Source of the DNA: Clitoria ternatea
Taxonomy: Eukaryota; Streptophyta; Magnoliopsida; Fabales; Fabaceae
Length of the DNA: 64,000 bases
Reading direction: 5' to 3'
Assembly: GCA_037962975.1 (NCBI GenBank)
Contig: CM075675.1
Span: 46,608,501 to 46,672,500, forward strand
Numbering within the stretch: the first letter of the stretch is position 1; each line of letters begins with the position of its first letter. The notes under the pieces are model-generated. The model ran no database searches, was not told the DNA's origin, and saw nothing but the letters and a program-made list of their open reading frames with translations. A program made the translations under genes and the position numbers. Shown here in pieces: positions 46,541-59,343 of the stretch.

Positions 46541-47400
46541 AATGATAACTAATATCATGGCCTATTTTTTTTATATAATAACTTTCATTTATTACATTTA
46601 TTTCCTCATAACTAGTAATTATTATAATTATTTTTAAATGTCTTGACTTTTTTAACTTATGATATTTCCACTTAAATGTCCTTATATTTCATATTTTAAA
46701 AAATTCTATTTATTGTTCCTAATTATTACATTTATTTCCACTTAATTAGTAATTATAGAGATTATTTTTTAATATTTTATCATTTTATTTCTTCTTTTAT
46801 TTTTTAATTTGAAATTAATATTTTTAATTTAAATTAAATTAAAACATGATAATTGATATTGTGTGATTTATTTTTTAAAATGATTTTCTATACCCTAATG
46901 ATAATTGATATCATGTTCTTTTTTTATGTTATTGATTATTTCTATTCATCATATTTATTGCTCCTTAATTAATAATTATAGTGATTAACTTTTTAATGCC
47001 CTAGCTAGCATTTGCTTCTAATATTTTTTAAGTTTAAATTAATATTTTAAATTTAAAATAAATATTATTTTTCTTTTTTTAGTTCATTTATTTATACATG
47101 ATAATTGATATCACGTGGTTTTTTTAAAATGAATTTTCTAATACCCTAATGATAATTGATAATGATATCATGTTTTTTAATGTTATTAATTATTTCTATT
47201 TAGTTTATTTATTTACACTTAATTAGTAATCGTTACAGTTAATTCTTATAATGACTTTTTTCTCTTCTAACAAATTTTAAAAATTAAATTAATTTTTTTA
47301 TTAATTTTTAATATTTTAAATTTAAATTAAGTTACACAATGATAATTGATATCATGTGATTTTTTTCTGATAATTTTTCTGTTAATCACTAGTTATATGC
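46541..47400. repeat. AT-rich tandem repeat, unit about 245 bp
   Basis: ATGATAATTGATAT(T/C) recurs at about 46846, 47097 and 47338 (steps about 251 and 241), with a more diverged copy at 46541. Within each unit a second half-copy (CCCTAATGATAATTGATATC at 46894, a variant at 47146) is followed by TTTTTTATGTTATT and TAATTAGTAAT. Confidence 0.75.
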
Positions 47401-47404
47401 TTTA

Positions 47405-47407
<3 letters not shown>

Positions 47408-47443
<36 letters not shown>
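47408..47443. repeat. (AT)n microsatellite at the TAT-B edge
   Basis: About 18 AT units immediately before the TAT-B LTR, suggesting insertion beside or inside an AT run. Confidence 0.95.
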
Positions 47444-47447
<4 letters not shown>

Positions 47448-48030
47448 TTGCTTGGAGTGCAGGAGATAAAGTACTCCATGCACAACCGGTGTCCAAACTC
47501 ATGATCTGATGTGTAAGTGAATTTGGAGTCAGGTTGTCCCGATCCGATCTCACAGTCTGGGCCGGTCTCATGGACAAGGCCAGTGTCAGTGGACTTTGTC
47601 GAGCTCTGAACTTCGTCCTAACGCGGTGAGGAACGAAGAGAGGTGGTACCTGCAAAGACACTTCGATGCTTAAGTCAGTTCAGACTCTAACATCGGAGCT
47701 ATATCAGATTAATAAAATGGGTACCAGAGCTTACCACTTATGAGGGTGTTTGCTGTATTTATAGTGAAGGAGTGTCATGTCATGTCTCATTTTGTGTGCC
47801 GGAGCAGTACATCACGTGGGGACTGATCTGTACAGGTTTTGACCGGTGTTAGTTTGGTCTTATCTTCTCATGACTCTGGTCATTAGTCACTCAAAGGGGC
47901 CATGACTCTAGTTGTTGGAAGTGTGAAATGGTTATTCGAGGCCAATGTGTTAAGTGAAATTATATGTTGTCTCCTCATGGGTCCACATTGGCTGCACTAA
48001 GGATTAGGGGCTGGTATCGAGCCCGGAACA
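47444..48030 (-). repeat. TAT-B 3' LTR (587 bp)
   Basis: On the minus strand TGTTCCGGGCTCGATACC ... CAAAACA. Minus-strand TATA (CTATAAATA) at 47756-47764; the CTTAAGCATCGAAG motif is at about 47665-47678. TGCCCCTAGCC at 48031-48041 is the reversed polypurine tract and matches that of TAT-A. Confidence 0.8.
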
Positions 48031-48748
48031 TGCCCCTAGCCTGTTGAAGTGACTTGGGAGTTGCTTTAATAGGCTATTCAAGTCCTGCACCATGAAGACT
48101 GGAACATAAAATTTTGTTAAGTAAAAAAATTTAAAATTTTACCCTACCGGTGTCTTTTCCAGAGTGCCAGTGTTAATGGTAATTTGAATAGATCTTGGAT
48201 TCCCATTTTAGGACCAAAGTGGTGATAAATTTGAGTCAGACGATGTGACCTTCCATCAGACAATGTAGCTTTATTGCTTCAGACGGTGTCATTGTTATTT
48301 GGACGATGTTTCTTGTTCTCAACTGAAGTCACATTTTGTCTTAGAGAGGTTTATGACGTGTCACGCTTTGATTTGTTGTGTCATTTGACATTTCTTTGCG
48401 CCTTTTAGCCGAAATACGAAGTGTCGTTACTAATTGGCCAACTGCTTTGGGCTTGAGCCAAAAACGAAACATTTTGTCATTACTTCTGAGTAACGGTTCA
48501 CATGACTCTTCACTTCCCCAACCTCCTTTATAAATACAAGTGTGGTAGTTAGTGATTCTCACTTGTTTTTCGTACCAAGGTGCTGCTGCTCCGATATCAA
48601 CTTATTCTGGAGTTACCCAAGAATCTGGCATGTATAAGGAAAACTAGCTGCATCATTTTAGTAGGTACTTCAATATCGTCTTTTCCTTAACTAGTTTTTG
48701 AACATAGAATTGTATAGGGGACGAAAAATTAAGCAGTGACCCTGTTAA
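48031..48748 (+). promoter_or_regulatory. Promoter and leader of the TAT-B antisense ORF
   Basis: Four copies of TCAGACGATGT-like motif at 48236, 48256, 48279 and about 48300 (steps 20, 23, 21). TATA (TTTATAAATA) at 48527-48536. ORF similarity begins near 48810. Confidence 0.7.
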
Positions 48749-49405
48749 GGTGTTGACTAGGCCTCCGTCAGTTCAATCCCGGCGTCAGCCGCAGAGGGAG
48801 AACTTATACCGATATTCTTACCTACTGATGGAGCTAATGCTGGGTTGGCTCAACATCGACGGGGGAATCCAGGGACCTGGCGTCCTCTGCAGATGCCATC
48901 GTGGGATCTACAAGAGTTGGATACGTCTTCTTGCTCCTCCACACCGTCCCCTACATCGTCTGGTTTTGACATGGGTTCTTTTAGTAAGCTCGGTAGTAGT
49001 GCTAACTTGTATTTAGCTGACGATATAGATTTTTACAGCTGTATACCGTTCCTTCACCATGTCATTCAACTTATGGCATCTGGCGATAACTTCGACACAA
49101 ACTCTCCTATTATCACAACTGACCCCCCAGAGATCAATATAGTTGCACACCGGATTGACTGGCTCGATAAAAAGGTCAAGGATCCCTATTTTTAGGTGCA
49201 TGGGGAGCCATTACGCTTTTCTTCCCGGTATGCCGAAGAATCGGATGATGTGATCATTGAAAATGTGATTACTTACTCCGGGGAAGGATTTGAAGATTAC
49301 TTCATCGTTTACTGCCCTTTATCATCAGAGTATATCTATCATCAACCGGGGTCGTGATACCTCTTCATGTATGAGATACTGTTCTCAAAGATCGGGGTCT
49401 GGTTC
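48749..49405 (+). pseudogene. TAT-B antisense ORF, first part
   Basis: Homologous to the TAT-A aORF: PTDGANAGLAQHRRGNPGTW, LYLADDIDFYSCIPFLHHVI and VAHRIDWLDKKVKDP (to 49195). After a stop it continues to KIGVWF, where the solo LTR is inserted. The remainder starts at 51797. Confidence 0.78.
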
Positions 49406-51791
49406 TGTAACGTTCTAGACTATTTTTACATTTATTTTTATTCAAACTATTACATTTTACAATAAATTTTTCCTTTTCCGTGAAAATTAATCGATATTTA
49501 GAGAAAACACTTTAATTCGACACAGCGGATGAGAGAAAGGGAAATCAGGGTGTCTCGCTTGAGCGAGGCCCCTACTCGTCTAAGCGAGATTCCGGACTCT
49601 CACTTAGACGAGGTGCTATTCGTTGAACGAACACCTTTCTCACATCGGATTAAATGAACGTGCAACCGGACTCCCAAAACTTCGCTCTAACAAATGGTTT
49701 TGCGAACTCAAAGAATTACCATAAAAGCATATGCAAATAACAGTAATAGATTTTTGAAATATATTTTCATTCGATCCGGTCTTACTTAAATATCACTAAT
49801 AATTTATAATACAAAGTTTTATACACACATAAGACTCTATAAAGAGTCACTCAATTTCGTTTGGACCCTGGCACCGTTCTCCCCCTTGGCTCTGCTCCAC
49901 GGCTCCTTCCCCCTCCCTGTCTCTGGTTACTAAAAAAAATAATGCAAGGGTGAGTGTTTGGCATAATAATTAATATAGAACGGAATTTAACACTATACAT
50001 GCATATCAACCCATATGCCTCAAGCATCATCTATAAGTAAGCATACCACAACATAACGAATTTCATGCAATAACTGTATTAGACCAGCTACACAATCTCC
50101 ATCACATTTATCATATTCATCACATTCATCATATACCTCACATTCATCACATTCATTACATGCATCACATTCATTACATACATCACATTACATACATCAT
50201 GATCACAACTGACTCTCATACAATTTGACTCCTAGTATCCGGATACTAAAGGATTGGCCTTCAGCTGGGGGTCCTACTTGACACCCCGTGAACCCTGCTT
50301 GGTTCACTGAGTCCTGCTTGACTCTCCACCTCGACCACTGGGTCCTACTTGACCACTGGGTAGCTCAACTTGGCACGAAAACCACGGGAGCCGGAAATGA
50401 GGGGCTATCATATACCGTCGGCCATCCCACACCACATAATCATTCAACAATTTACCTTTCATAATAATATCTATTTTCTCATCCCTCGGGTAGCCTGCTT
50501 GCTAACCCAGAGTCACATAACACTGATCATTTCACATTAGATATCAATTTTCTCATCCATCGGGTAGCCTACTTGCTAACCCAAAGTCGCATAACACTGA
50601 TTACGTCAATATTAAATATTTCAAGATCATGCATGATAACTCAACCACAAACACAATTCTCAACTCATCAATGTACACTATCACACATGCACAAGTATAA
50701 ACACACAATTACGTTTAACAACATTTTCCTTTAGTCTGTTTACGTTACTTCAAAGATCGGAATAAGAAGTAAGTCCTATTCTAATTAATTATAACCCGAA
50801 CACCCCCCTTACTCTGGTTCCACGCTTCAATGATCTGTTCTTTGTGCCGATTTCTTCCTCTGAGCACCGGTACTGCAATCTCAACTCCTCCACTCAGTCT
50901 TCCGTTACTTAATCTACTACCTACGGATCATGAAGTACAGCTTTATCACCTCAATGTCCTTAGTTCATGGTCAACATTTGGCTTACACTCGCAGAGGAGT
51001 GGAGAATAGTCACGAATATAGCCATGCATGGCCCTTAACAGCTAAAGAATGAAAGAAATAAGGGAATCACAATCGGGTTGGATCAGTAGACTCACCTGGA
51101 AGTCTCGATCACAGGAATGAGGTTAATTTGTAGTTCAAACACAAATGGAGTCTCACTCCAGTACATGCAGCTCAGCGTTAAGAGAGAAGAGGCAAACGGA
51201 AGAGAATGAACAAGCTGATAGTAACTGTAACTTGTGTAAAATGAAGAAGAAAGGAAGGGAATCTTCTTATATATATGGCTCATGGATAAGATCGTCTTTT
51301 CCTTGATTTTATTTGTATTCTTACTATTTTAAACTATTGCTTAGTCATCAAATCAATTACACGTGTTTATCCCTTCAACGCCCACGTAGTCATAGTCCTC
51401 TAATAATTCGCTAGAGTATAGGTCCGATATGAATATCGACCCCGCCGTCCTAACTTAATGTTCATACCTCGGAAATCCGAGTTACAACTTGAGAGATCGG
51501 ATATATCATCCGCTCTCGACTATTTGTCACACACACGTCCGTTGTTTCAGTTAGTGTGAAGTTAATCCGAGATGTGACCCCGTGTGAGGCGCTCTCCCCA
51601 CAACGGTAGGACCGGACCGCCTAGCCCTGTCCGCTCTTCTCCCACACTTCCACTCTTTTAACTCCGCCTGCTCGCGTTTCAGATACCGACCTCGACACCG
51701 GCTCAAACAGAGTAAATACTAAATAGAATTTCTAAACATTCTCTAACATTTCACATTTCATAATTTTTATTAAAACATCAGGGATGTGACA
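49406..51791 (-). mobile_element. Tekay-type solo LTR (2386 bp)
   Basis: TGTAACGTTCTAGAC ... GGGATGTGACA with perfect TSDs ggttc (49401-49405, 51792-51796). Nearly identical to 56970-59308, the 3' LTR of the element at the right. It is 47 bp longer, largely through extra CATTCATTACAT units near 50130-50200. Orientation follows that element. A CGCT-NN-AGCG group lies at 49556-49630. Confidence 0.94.
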
Positions 51792-53491
51792 GGTTCCCCC
51801 TGAATGAGTTTGAAATTGGGGTACTTCGGTTCCTTGACTGAGCCCAAATCAAATTCACCCTAATGGTTGGGGTTTGGTAAAAGCTCTCGAAGTCCTAGGG
51901 CAATTTTTTTTATTTCATCCCCACTTCACTATTCTTTTCATACTGCAGAGTTATGCATCATGGTAATCTCGAAGGTGGCCTTAGCTTCATTAACCTCTGA
52001 TGTAACTTTAAGATTGCCAACTTTGAAGCTTTCACGGAGTCGACAAAGACAGACAGAGTGAGTTTTAAGCACCCTTTTGTTAAGGTTAAGGTGAAGAATA
52101 AGAAACGGGTGTTTTAGGAGAACTCAAATTTTTCCAGGAAGTTCTATACCGGTTGGACATATGAACATTTTCTTTTGACCAACAATGCCTACACTGTTAG
52201 TGAAGCTTCTTTCTCTGGAGTCGAGAGCGGTGTTGGAATTTCCGTTTTCTCCAAAATCTCTTACAAAGCCTTGCTAGGAGAAGCATCATGCCGGGATGCT
52301 TATCTTCGTATGCCACACACCCCTTTTTTTCTTCTATATATATACCGTTCTTTAAGCAATATGCTAATGCTTTATCTTTTATTTTTCAAGGGAAATGGCA
52401 CAGATTGATTTGTTGAAAAAACTAAAAGAGCAGGCTGAAGCCTGGAATGCTGCTGCAGTTGAAGCTCAAAACCGCGTCACTCCAAAACATACCTCGGCCA
52501 AGTGTGTGAGCATTCCAGCGAAGAAAATAGGTTCCATAACCCTGACTCTGGAGGATGTAGGAGCCGGGGATGAAGGGAAAAAATGCAACAGTAAGGATGC
52601 TCCACACCGAGAGCCAAAAAGAAATAAGGTCCAACAAAGATTGGACGGAGCTGGTGCCAGCCATAATCCAGCCGAGGTCGAGCTTCCTAAGAATGTTCTA
52701 GATGAGGTTTAGCTTGCTGCTGTTGATGCCCCTTTTTGTAACTTCGGAATCTCTAACTTTTTACAGGCTATTGGAGAGACTTCGACTAGGTTTCAGGTTC
52801 CCTTAAAGTTAAAAAAGAACCTGCCTTCTGACGAAGTCTGAAGTGCGACAAAAGGGGCATCTTTAATCTGGTCAAAGTGGCCACGGTCCTACACTCTCTT
52901 GGTCAATTCTATTACTGATCTATCAAGGCTAATTAATGCTTAGATCGAATGAAAAAGGATGAACCTGTAAGAGTGGAAGCTAAGGTCGCCCTGGCCTCTC
53001 AGCAAGAGAAGGTCCAGAAGTTGGAGGATGGATTCACCTCGTCTTCTAAGAGGGCGGATGAAGCTGAGAAGAAACTCAAGGCAGCTGAGGATGCTCTCAA
53101 GGCTTTGTAAGCTAAGCATGATGATGCTGCTATTGGAAAGGTTGATGCTGAAAAGAAAAATGAAGAACTTAAAGCCGATGTAAGGTCACTAAAAAAGACT
53201 CATACTAAAAGAAAGAAGACTGGCAGGAGGAACTTCTTTTGTTCAAGGACCTTGTTGAGATGGCCTTTAGCACCATTGTCAGACAAATAATTCACCGAAA
53301 CCTTAGAACCGAACTGAACCTTCGTGGCATCGGTGTATATCATGAGTTTTCATGGTAGTCATTTATACGCCATGGACCGAGGTCAAGCAATTGAGCCTGC
53401 CGATGAGCCATACCAATTGCTCCCTATGCCCGAAGGTCAGAGTATAGAACTAGAGACAGTGTCACAAGAAGGCAGTTTTAATGCAACATAA
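51792..53491 (+). pseudogene. TAT-B antisense ORF, second part
   Basis: After the TSD the frame continues PLNEFEIGVLRFLD, the conserved motif of this family. YTGWTYEHFLLTNNAYTV follows at about 52147. A possible intron lies at about 52308-52390 (GTATGCC ... TTTTTCAAG), at a place matching the intron-like gap in TAT-A; phase is not preserved in this copy. Then 52395-52712 (MAQIDLLKKLKEQAEAWNAA), a coiled coil near 52950-53200 (KRADEAEKKLKAAEDALKAL then TAA/TAG-type breaks), ending near 53491. Several stops and frameshifts. Confidence 0.75.
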
Positions 53492-53941
53492 TTTTGTTGT
53501 GCCTTGTTCTGGGATGGCTCCGGTATTGACAATCATTTATTTTCAAGGTTGTTATGCCTTTACTTTGATTTTGTGAATTTCCTTTGTTGCATTTGTGCTT
53601 GTGTTTATTGCTTTTGATTTTATAACCATGAACCGAAATACTTGCTTTTATATAACGTGAAGGATTAATTAATAAAACAAATTTAAAGTATACTAACCAC
53701 TGTCAATCAATTTTGACTTTCTTCCGACATTGATCATTGTCATTACTTAACGCGAATGCAATCTTTGGCTGAAGTTACTTATGACTACCCCAAGTATTTT
53801 CTCAATAATAATCTTTGCCAATGTCTCTTTGTTGAGGTCCAGAATAATCTTAGGGACACTTAGGTTTCTGTGCCACTCTTGGGATTTGCCTACTAAACTT
53901 TTATAGACGTAGAACTTGGCAACTCCTTGGGTATTAGCTTT
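53492..53941. other. TAT-B spacer
   Basis: No certain gene. The minus strand is open for 70 codons at 53747-53959 (KFYVYKSLVGKSQEWHRNLS), which I do not recognise; it could be a decayed piece of the element. Confidence 0.5.
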
Positions 53942-56199
53942 TGTGATGTCCTGCATCAAATTATATTTATATTTACACGTTTAACTGAATTTTACAATGA
54001 ATATTCCACGGTTAAACCAATTTAAGTATCCTATACTTGGAAAAATAGTTAATGCAAATAAAAAGTGTTAAAATATGAAATTTGTAGTAAGTTAAAAGCC
54101 CAGAAAACCATTAACAGCCAAAGAAATATAAAAATTGGAACAGTGCATGAGCTTTAGTTCACAGCCCTGGCGCTACGCATCAAGACATCAGTAGCAGCAC
54201 TTGCTGCTGTTGCACTTTTTAGGCCAATTGGCCAATTTCTAACCTATCCAATTGGCCCGTTTTAAGTCCGATTGCCATGAAACTTCATGGGCCACATGTT
54301 TCTCCATTCCGGAACTGTTGGCATTGTCCGTTCACTAAAATTCCATTGTATGCACAAGTTATGCGCAAAATACAGTTTAACCTCTTTTAGTGCCACCAAA
54401 CACCCTAAATGGGTTCCAATTGGCCTAATGCCAATACACGCAGTTTCTAAATGTCCTAGAAGACCTATTGGTACCTTCCGGGGGTCCCGAAGCCCACCAG
54501 ATTTCAAAATTACCTATTTAGTTCCTTAAATTCACAAAAAACTCACTATATGCATGATTCCTGAATCAATCAAACCATCTATACATTACTCAATCACATC
54601 ACCCATATCATATACCAATCATGCATCTACACAGTACCTGCCCATTATACTCAATCATACTACACTCGCTCCGTGCCAGGATTCATCCATCCAACACATT
54701 AAAATAGTTATCAATGTCTAATTATTCCATCCTAATTCAACCCTCGTTATCGATAATTCAACATGCAATCATACTTCACATATCATTCAAGCACACAAAT
54801 ATTACAAGACCTTCCTATATCATGCAATTATACAGTAGCTCTATGCCACACAACACACAACCTAATGAAATGCTACACTACTACATCAATACACATTCAC
54901 GCCAACAAAGTAACACTATTCAACATCTTTATAATTCTACAACAAACACACAGTTACATATATGTATCTTTTCTTCCGGCTTCCATGTCGTTCTGGCCTC
55001 ATTTAACTCTCACCTCCGATGTGCATCCATACCCACTAACAGTCACTAATACCACAATAGGAAGGGGGTGAGTGACTAGAATCAAGTATTAATACAGAAA
55101 TAACAACAAGACTAGGAAAAGTATAGTCTATCTCATTTCCTAGTTTCAACTCCCAATTATGATTATTTACCTTTCACGTCATCCTTTTACTTACCATTTC
55201 AATTATCGTGCTTTCGTAATTCTACTAGTTTCCAAGATTAATACCATTATTAACTTATTACAATCATTTTAATTTAGCATACATGCCCAACCATTTATTC
55301 TCTAATTCATTATACAATTCTATCATACACAAGTCCAATATATTACTATTCATTGAACCATTAGATTCATCATCATCAAATCAAATAAACATCATACATC
55401 GTATAGACATTAGCAACTCAATCACTTATTTCATTTCGCATAACATACAAGGTTTGCAACCATAAGCACGGTCGTACATTCCGTCCACTAGAAGCCTGTC
55501 AGGAGCCGCTCCTTGACCGTGCCAATGCACCGACGATCACTCCACACCCTCAACAGTGTCCAAGGTATCACATCATCACTCATATCCATGTCATTACATG
55601 TCAAAACATATCAACACAACTGACTCTCAGATAATACGATGCTCTAGTATCTGGATATTAAAAGGATCGACCTTCAATTGGGGTTTGACTTGACACCCCG
55701 TGAATCCGACTTGGTTCACTGAGCCCGACTTGGCTCCCCCTCAACCACCAGGTCATAGATCTCTAGGTAGTTCAACTGGGTCTGACTTGACCATGGAAGC
55801 CAAAAATGAGGGTAACATATACCGTCGGCTGTCCTCCATCATATAAATCATAAAATCAATCGATTCTCATACATTCTGTGGCTCATTAACAATAATTCAT
55901 ATTCGTCACTGGGGCGGCCGACTTGCCAAGCCCACCAACACAATGCCACAGGATATCTCAAATCCTTATTCATATTCATTTACAACAATTATTCATAATA
56001 TACTATTTATATACTTGAAATCAAAATCATATTAAATCATCATATATATTGATATATATCAGCAATTCATCGTTAATTATGAACACGAATCATTATTATC
56101 TTTAACTTACTGACGCATTCTAACAAAGATCAACATTAAGCAACGCATACTCATAATATCCATATACATGTAAATATACCTACATATATATACACACAC

Positions 56200-56234
<35 letters not shown>

Positions 56235-56969
56235 CATTATTCTATCATTATCAACACATTCCTTTCCACCTCATCTTTGCTTATTGACTTAAAACCCATC
56301 CACACTTTAAATTTAACATTAACCCATAACATTATTGTAAGTTCCAAGCGAACCATGCTACCATAAACTCCACCTACATTAATTCTCTACCAAAGATATT
56401 CATTAGAACTTATGACTTCACACCTACTCACATAGTCTCACTAATTCATTAATATCATTTATGTATTATTGATTATGATTTATCTCATTTCTCATTATTT
56501 GTTTCTCATACTTATTAGTTGGAAACACATCCCAAACACACGCAAAATGTACAATACATATCACACATGGACAAATTGTATTTAATCTAATTCATATAAT
56601 TTACAATATAACTTCTCAATTTCACAATCATCCGCATAGCTAATTATATCTTTACTCTTATTAATTCATTTACTTCCCATTTATCGTTTTTCCCTTTTTC
56701 TTTTAGATACTTCCATTTTGCACAAATCTTAACTCACTAGTTTTCTATCTCAAATCTATACCTCTTCCTTTCATACTAAAATTTTGGTAATCACTCATAC
56801 ATGAACTCACCATTCTTCCTCAAGGTTTTCTTTTTCAATAGTTATATATATATATATAATAATCACATATTTTAAATCTTTATCTTTTCCTTAATTCATT
56901 TAACTCTTCATCGATTATCACATAATCATTAAAGCTTATTAATTTAACCACAGTAGCTATGACATACCC
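53942..56969 (-). mobile_element. Older Tekay-like LTR, interrupted at 56970
   Basis: Begins TGTGATGTCCTGC, a decayed form of the TGTAACATCC terminus. Its layout follows the LTRs at 49406 and 56970: CAT-rich stretch, then CTGACTCTCAGATAATACGA, GACTTGACACCCCGTGAA and ACATATACCGTCGGC, all diverged. It contains TA/CA microsatellites at 56185-56235. The right end lies beyond the nested element and outside the window, so a full element cannot be excluded. Confidence 0.7.
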
Positions 56970-59308
56970 TGTAACGTTCTAGACTATTTTTTACATTTAT
57001 TTTTATTCAAACTATTACATTTTACAATAAATTTTTCCTTTTCCGTGAAAATTAATCGATATTTAGAGAAAACAATTTAATTCGACACAGCGGATGAGAG
57101 AAAGGGAAATCAGGGCGTCTCGCTTGAGCGAGGCCCCTACTCGTCTAAGCGAGATTCCGGACTCTCACTTAGACGAGGTGCTATTCGTTGAACGAACACC
57201 TTTCTCACATCGGATTAAACGAACGTGCAACCGGACTCCCAAAACTTCGCTCTAACAAATGGTTTTGCGAACTTAAAGAATTACCATAAAAGCATATGAA
57301 AATAACAGTAATAGATTTTTGAAATATATTTTCATTCGATCTGGTCTTACTTAAACATCACTAATAATTTATAATACAAAGTTTTATACACACATAAGAC
57401 TCTATAAAGAGTCACTCAAACTCATTTGGACCCTGGCACCGTTCTCCCCCTTGGCTCTGCTCCACGGCTCCTTCCCCCTCCCTGTCTCTGGTTACTAAAA
57501 AAATAATGCAAGGGTGAGTGTTTGGCATAATAATTAATATAGAACGGAATTTAACACTATACATGCATATCAACCCATATGCCTCAAGCATCATCTATAA
57601 GTAAGCATACCACAACATAACGAATTTCATGCAATAACTGTATTAAACCAGCTACACCATCTCCGTCACATTTATTATATTCATCACATTCATCATATAC
57701 ATCACATTCATCACATTCATCACAACTGACTCTCATACAATTTGACTCCTAGTATCCGGATACTAAAGGATTGGCCTTCAGCTGGGGGTCCTACTTGACA
57801 CCCCGTAAACCCTGCTTGGTTCACTGAGTCCTGCTTGACTCTCCACCTCGACCACTGGGTCCTACTTGACCACTGGGTAGCTCAACTGGGCACGAAAACC
57901 ACGAGAGCCAGAAATGAGGGGCTATCATATACCGTCGGCCATCCCACACCACATAATCATTCAACAATTTACCTTTCATAATAATATCTATTTTCTCATC
58001 CCTCGGGTAGCCTGCTTGCTAACCCAGAGTCACATAACACTGATCATTTCACATTAGATATCAATTTTCTCATCCATCGGGTAGCCTACTTGCTAACCCA
58101 GAGTCGCATAACACTGATTACGTCAATATTAAATATTTCAAGATCATGCATGATAACTCAACCACAAACACAATTCTCAACTCATCAATGTACACTATCA
58201 CACATGCACAAGTATAAACACACAATTACGTTTAACAACATTTTCCTTTAGTCTGTTTACGTTACTTCAAAGATCAGAATAAGAAGTAAGTCCTATTCTA
58301 ATTAATTATAACCCGAACACCCCCCTTACTCTGGTTCCACGCTTCAATGATCTGTTCTTTGTGCCGATTTCTTCCTCTGAGCACCGGTACTGCAATCTCA
58401 ACTCCTCCACTCAGTCTTCCGTTACTTAATCTACTACCTACGGATCATGAAGTACAGCTTTATCACCTCAATGTCCTTAGTTCATGGTCAACATTTGGCT
58501 TACACTCGTAGAGGAGTGGAGAATAGTCACGAATATAGCCATGCATGGCCCTTAACAGCTAAAGAATGAAAGAAATAAGGGAATCACAATCGGGTTGGAT
58601 CAGTAGACTCACCTGGAAGTCTCGATCACAGGAATGAGGTTAATTTGTAGTTCAAACACAAATGGAGTCTCACTCCAGTACATGCAGCTCAGTGTTAAGA
58701 GAGAAGAGGCAAACGGAAGAGAATGAACAAGCTGATAGTAACTGTAACTTGTGTAAAATGAAGAAGAAAGGAAGGGAATCTTCTTATATATATGGCTCAT
58801 GGATAAGATCGTCTTTTCCTTGATTTTATTTGTATTCTTACTATTTTAAACTATTGCTTAGTCATCAAATCAATTACACGTGTTTATCCCTTCAACGCCC
58901 ACGTAGTCATAGTCCTCTAATAATTCGCTAGAGTATAGGTCCGATATGAATATCGACCCCGCCGTCCTAACTTAATGTTCATACCTCGGAAATCCGAGTT
59001 ACAACTTGAGAGATCGGATATATCATCCGCTCTCGACTATTTGTCACACACACGTCCGTTGTTTCAGTTAGTGTGAAGTTAATCCGAGATGTGACCCCGT
59101 GTGAGGCGCTCTCCCCACAATGGTAGGACCGGACCGCCTAGCCCTGTCCGCTCTTCTCCCACACTTCCGCTCTTTTAACTCCGCCTGCTCGCGTTTCAGA
59201 TACCGACCTCGACACCGGCTCAAATAGAGTAAATACTAAATAGAATTTCTAAACATTCTCTAACATTTCACATTTCATAATTTTTATTAAAACATCAGGG
59301 ATGTTACA
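56970..59308 (-). repeat. Chromovirus 3' LTR (2339 bp)
   Basis: TGTAACGTTCTAGAC ... GGGATGTTACA. Same family as the solo LTR at 49406-51791. Contains the CGCT-NN-AGCG group near 57120-57195. Confidence 0.94.
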
Positions 59309-59326
59309 CTCACCCCCCCTAAAAGG
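59309..59326 (-). other. Chromovirus polypurine tract
   Basis: On the minus strand CCTTTTAGGGGGGGTGAG, directly upstream of the 3' LTR. Confidence 0.85.
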
Positions 59327-59343
59327 AGATTTCGTCCCTGAAA

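Larger units (their letters stand above)
44481..47443. other. AT-rich non-coding DNA between the two TAT elements
   Basis: No coding signal or known element recognised. Contains a tandem duplication, microsatellites and a roughly 245-bp repeat described separately. May be the original host sequence. Confidence 0.6.
47444..53941 (-). mobile_element. TAT-B: second TAT element, minus strand (3' part)
   Basis: From left: 3' LTR in reverse (47444-48030), reverse polypurine tract, promoter and degenerate antisense ORF on the plus strand, interrupted by a solo LTR (49406-51791). At 53942 another LTR interrupts it; the pol part would lie beyond the window. Confidence 0.75.

Noticed and set aside
53747..53959. 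Minus-strand 70-codon ORF as a gene
   Set aside because: No family recognised, no start or promoter evidence, and it runs across the border of the LTR inserted at 53942.
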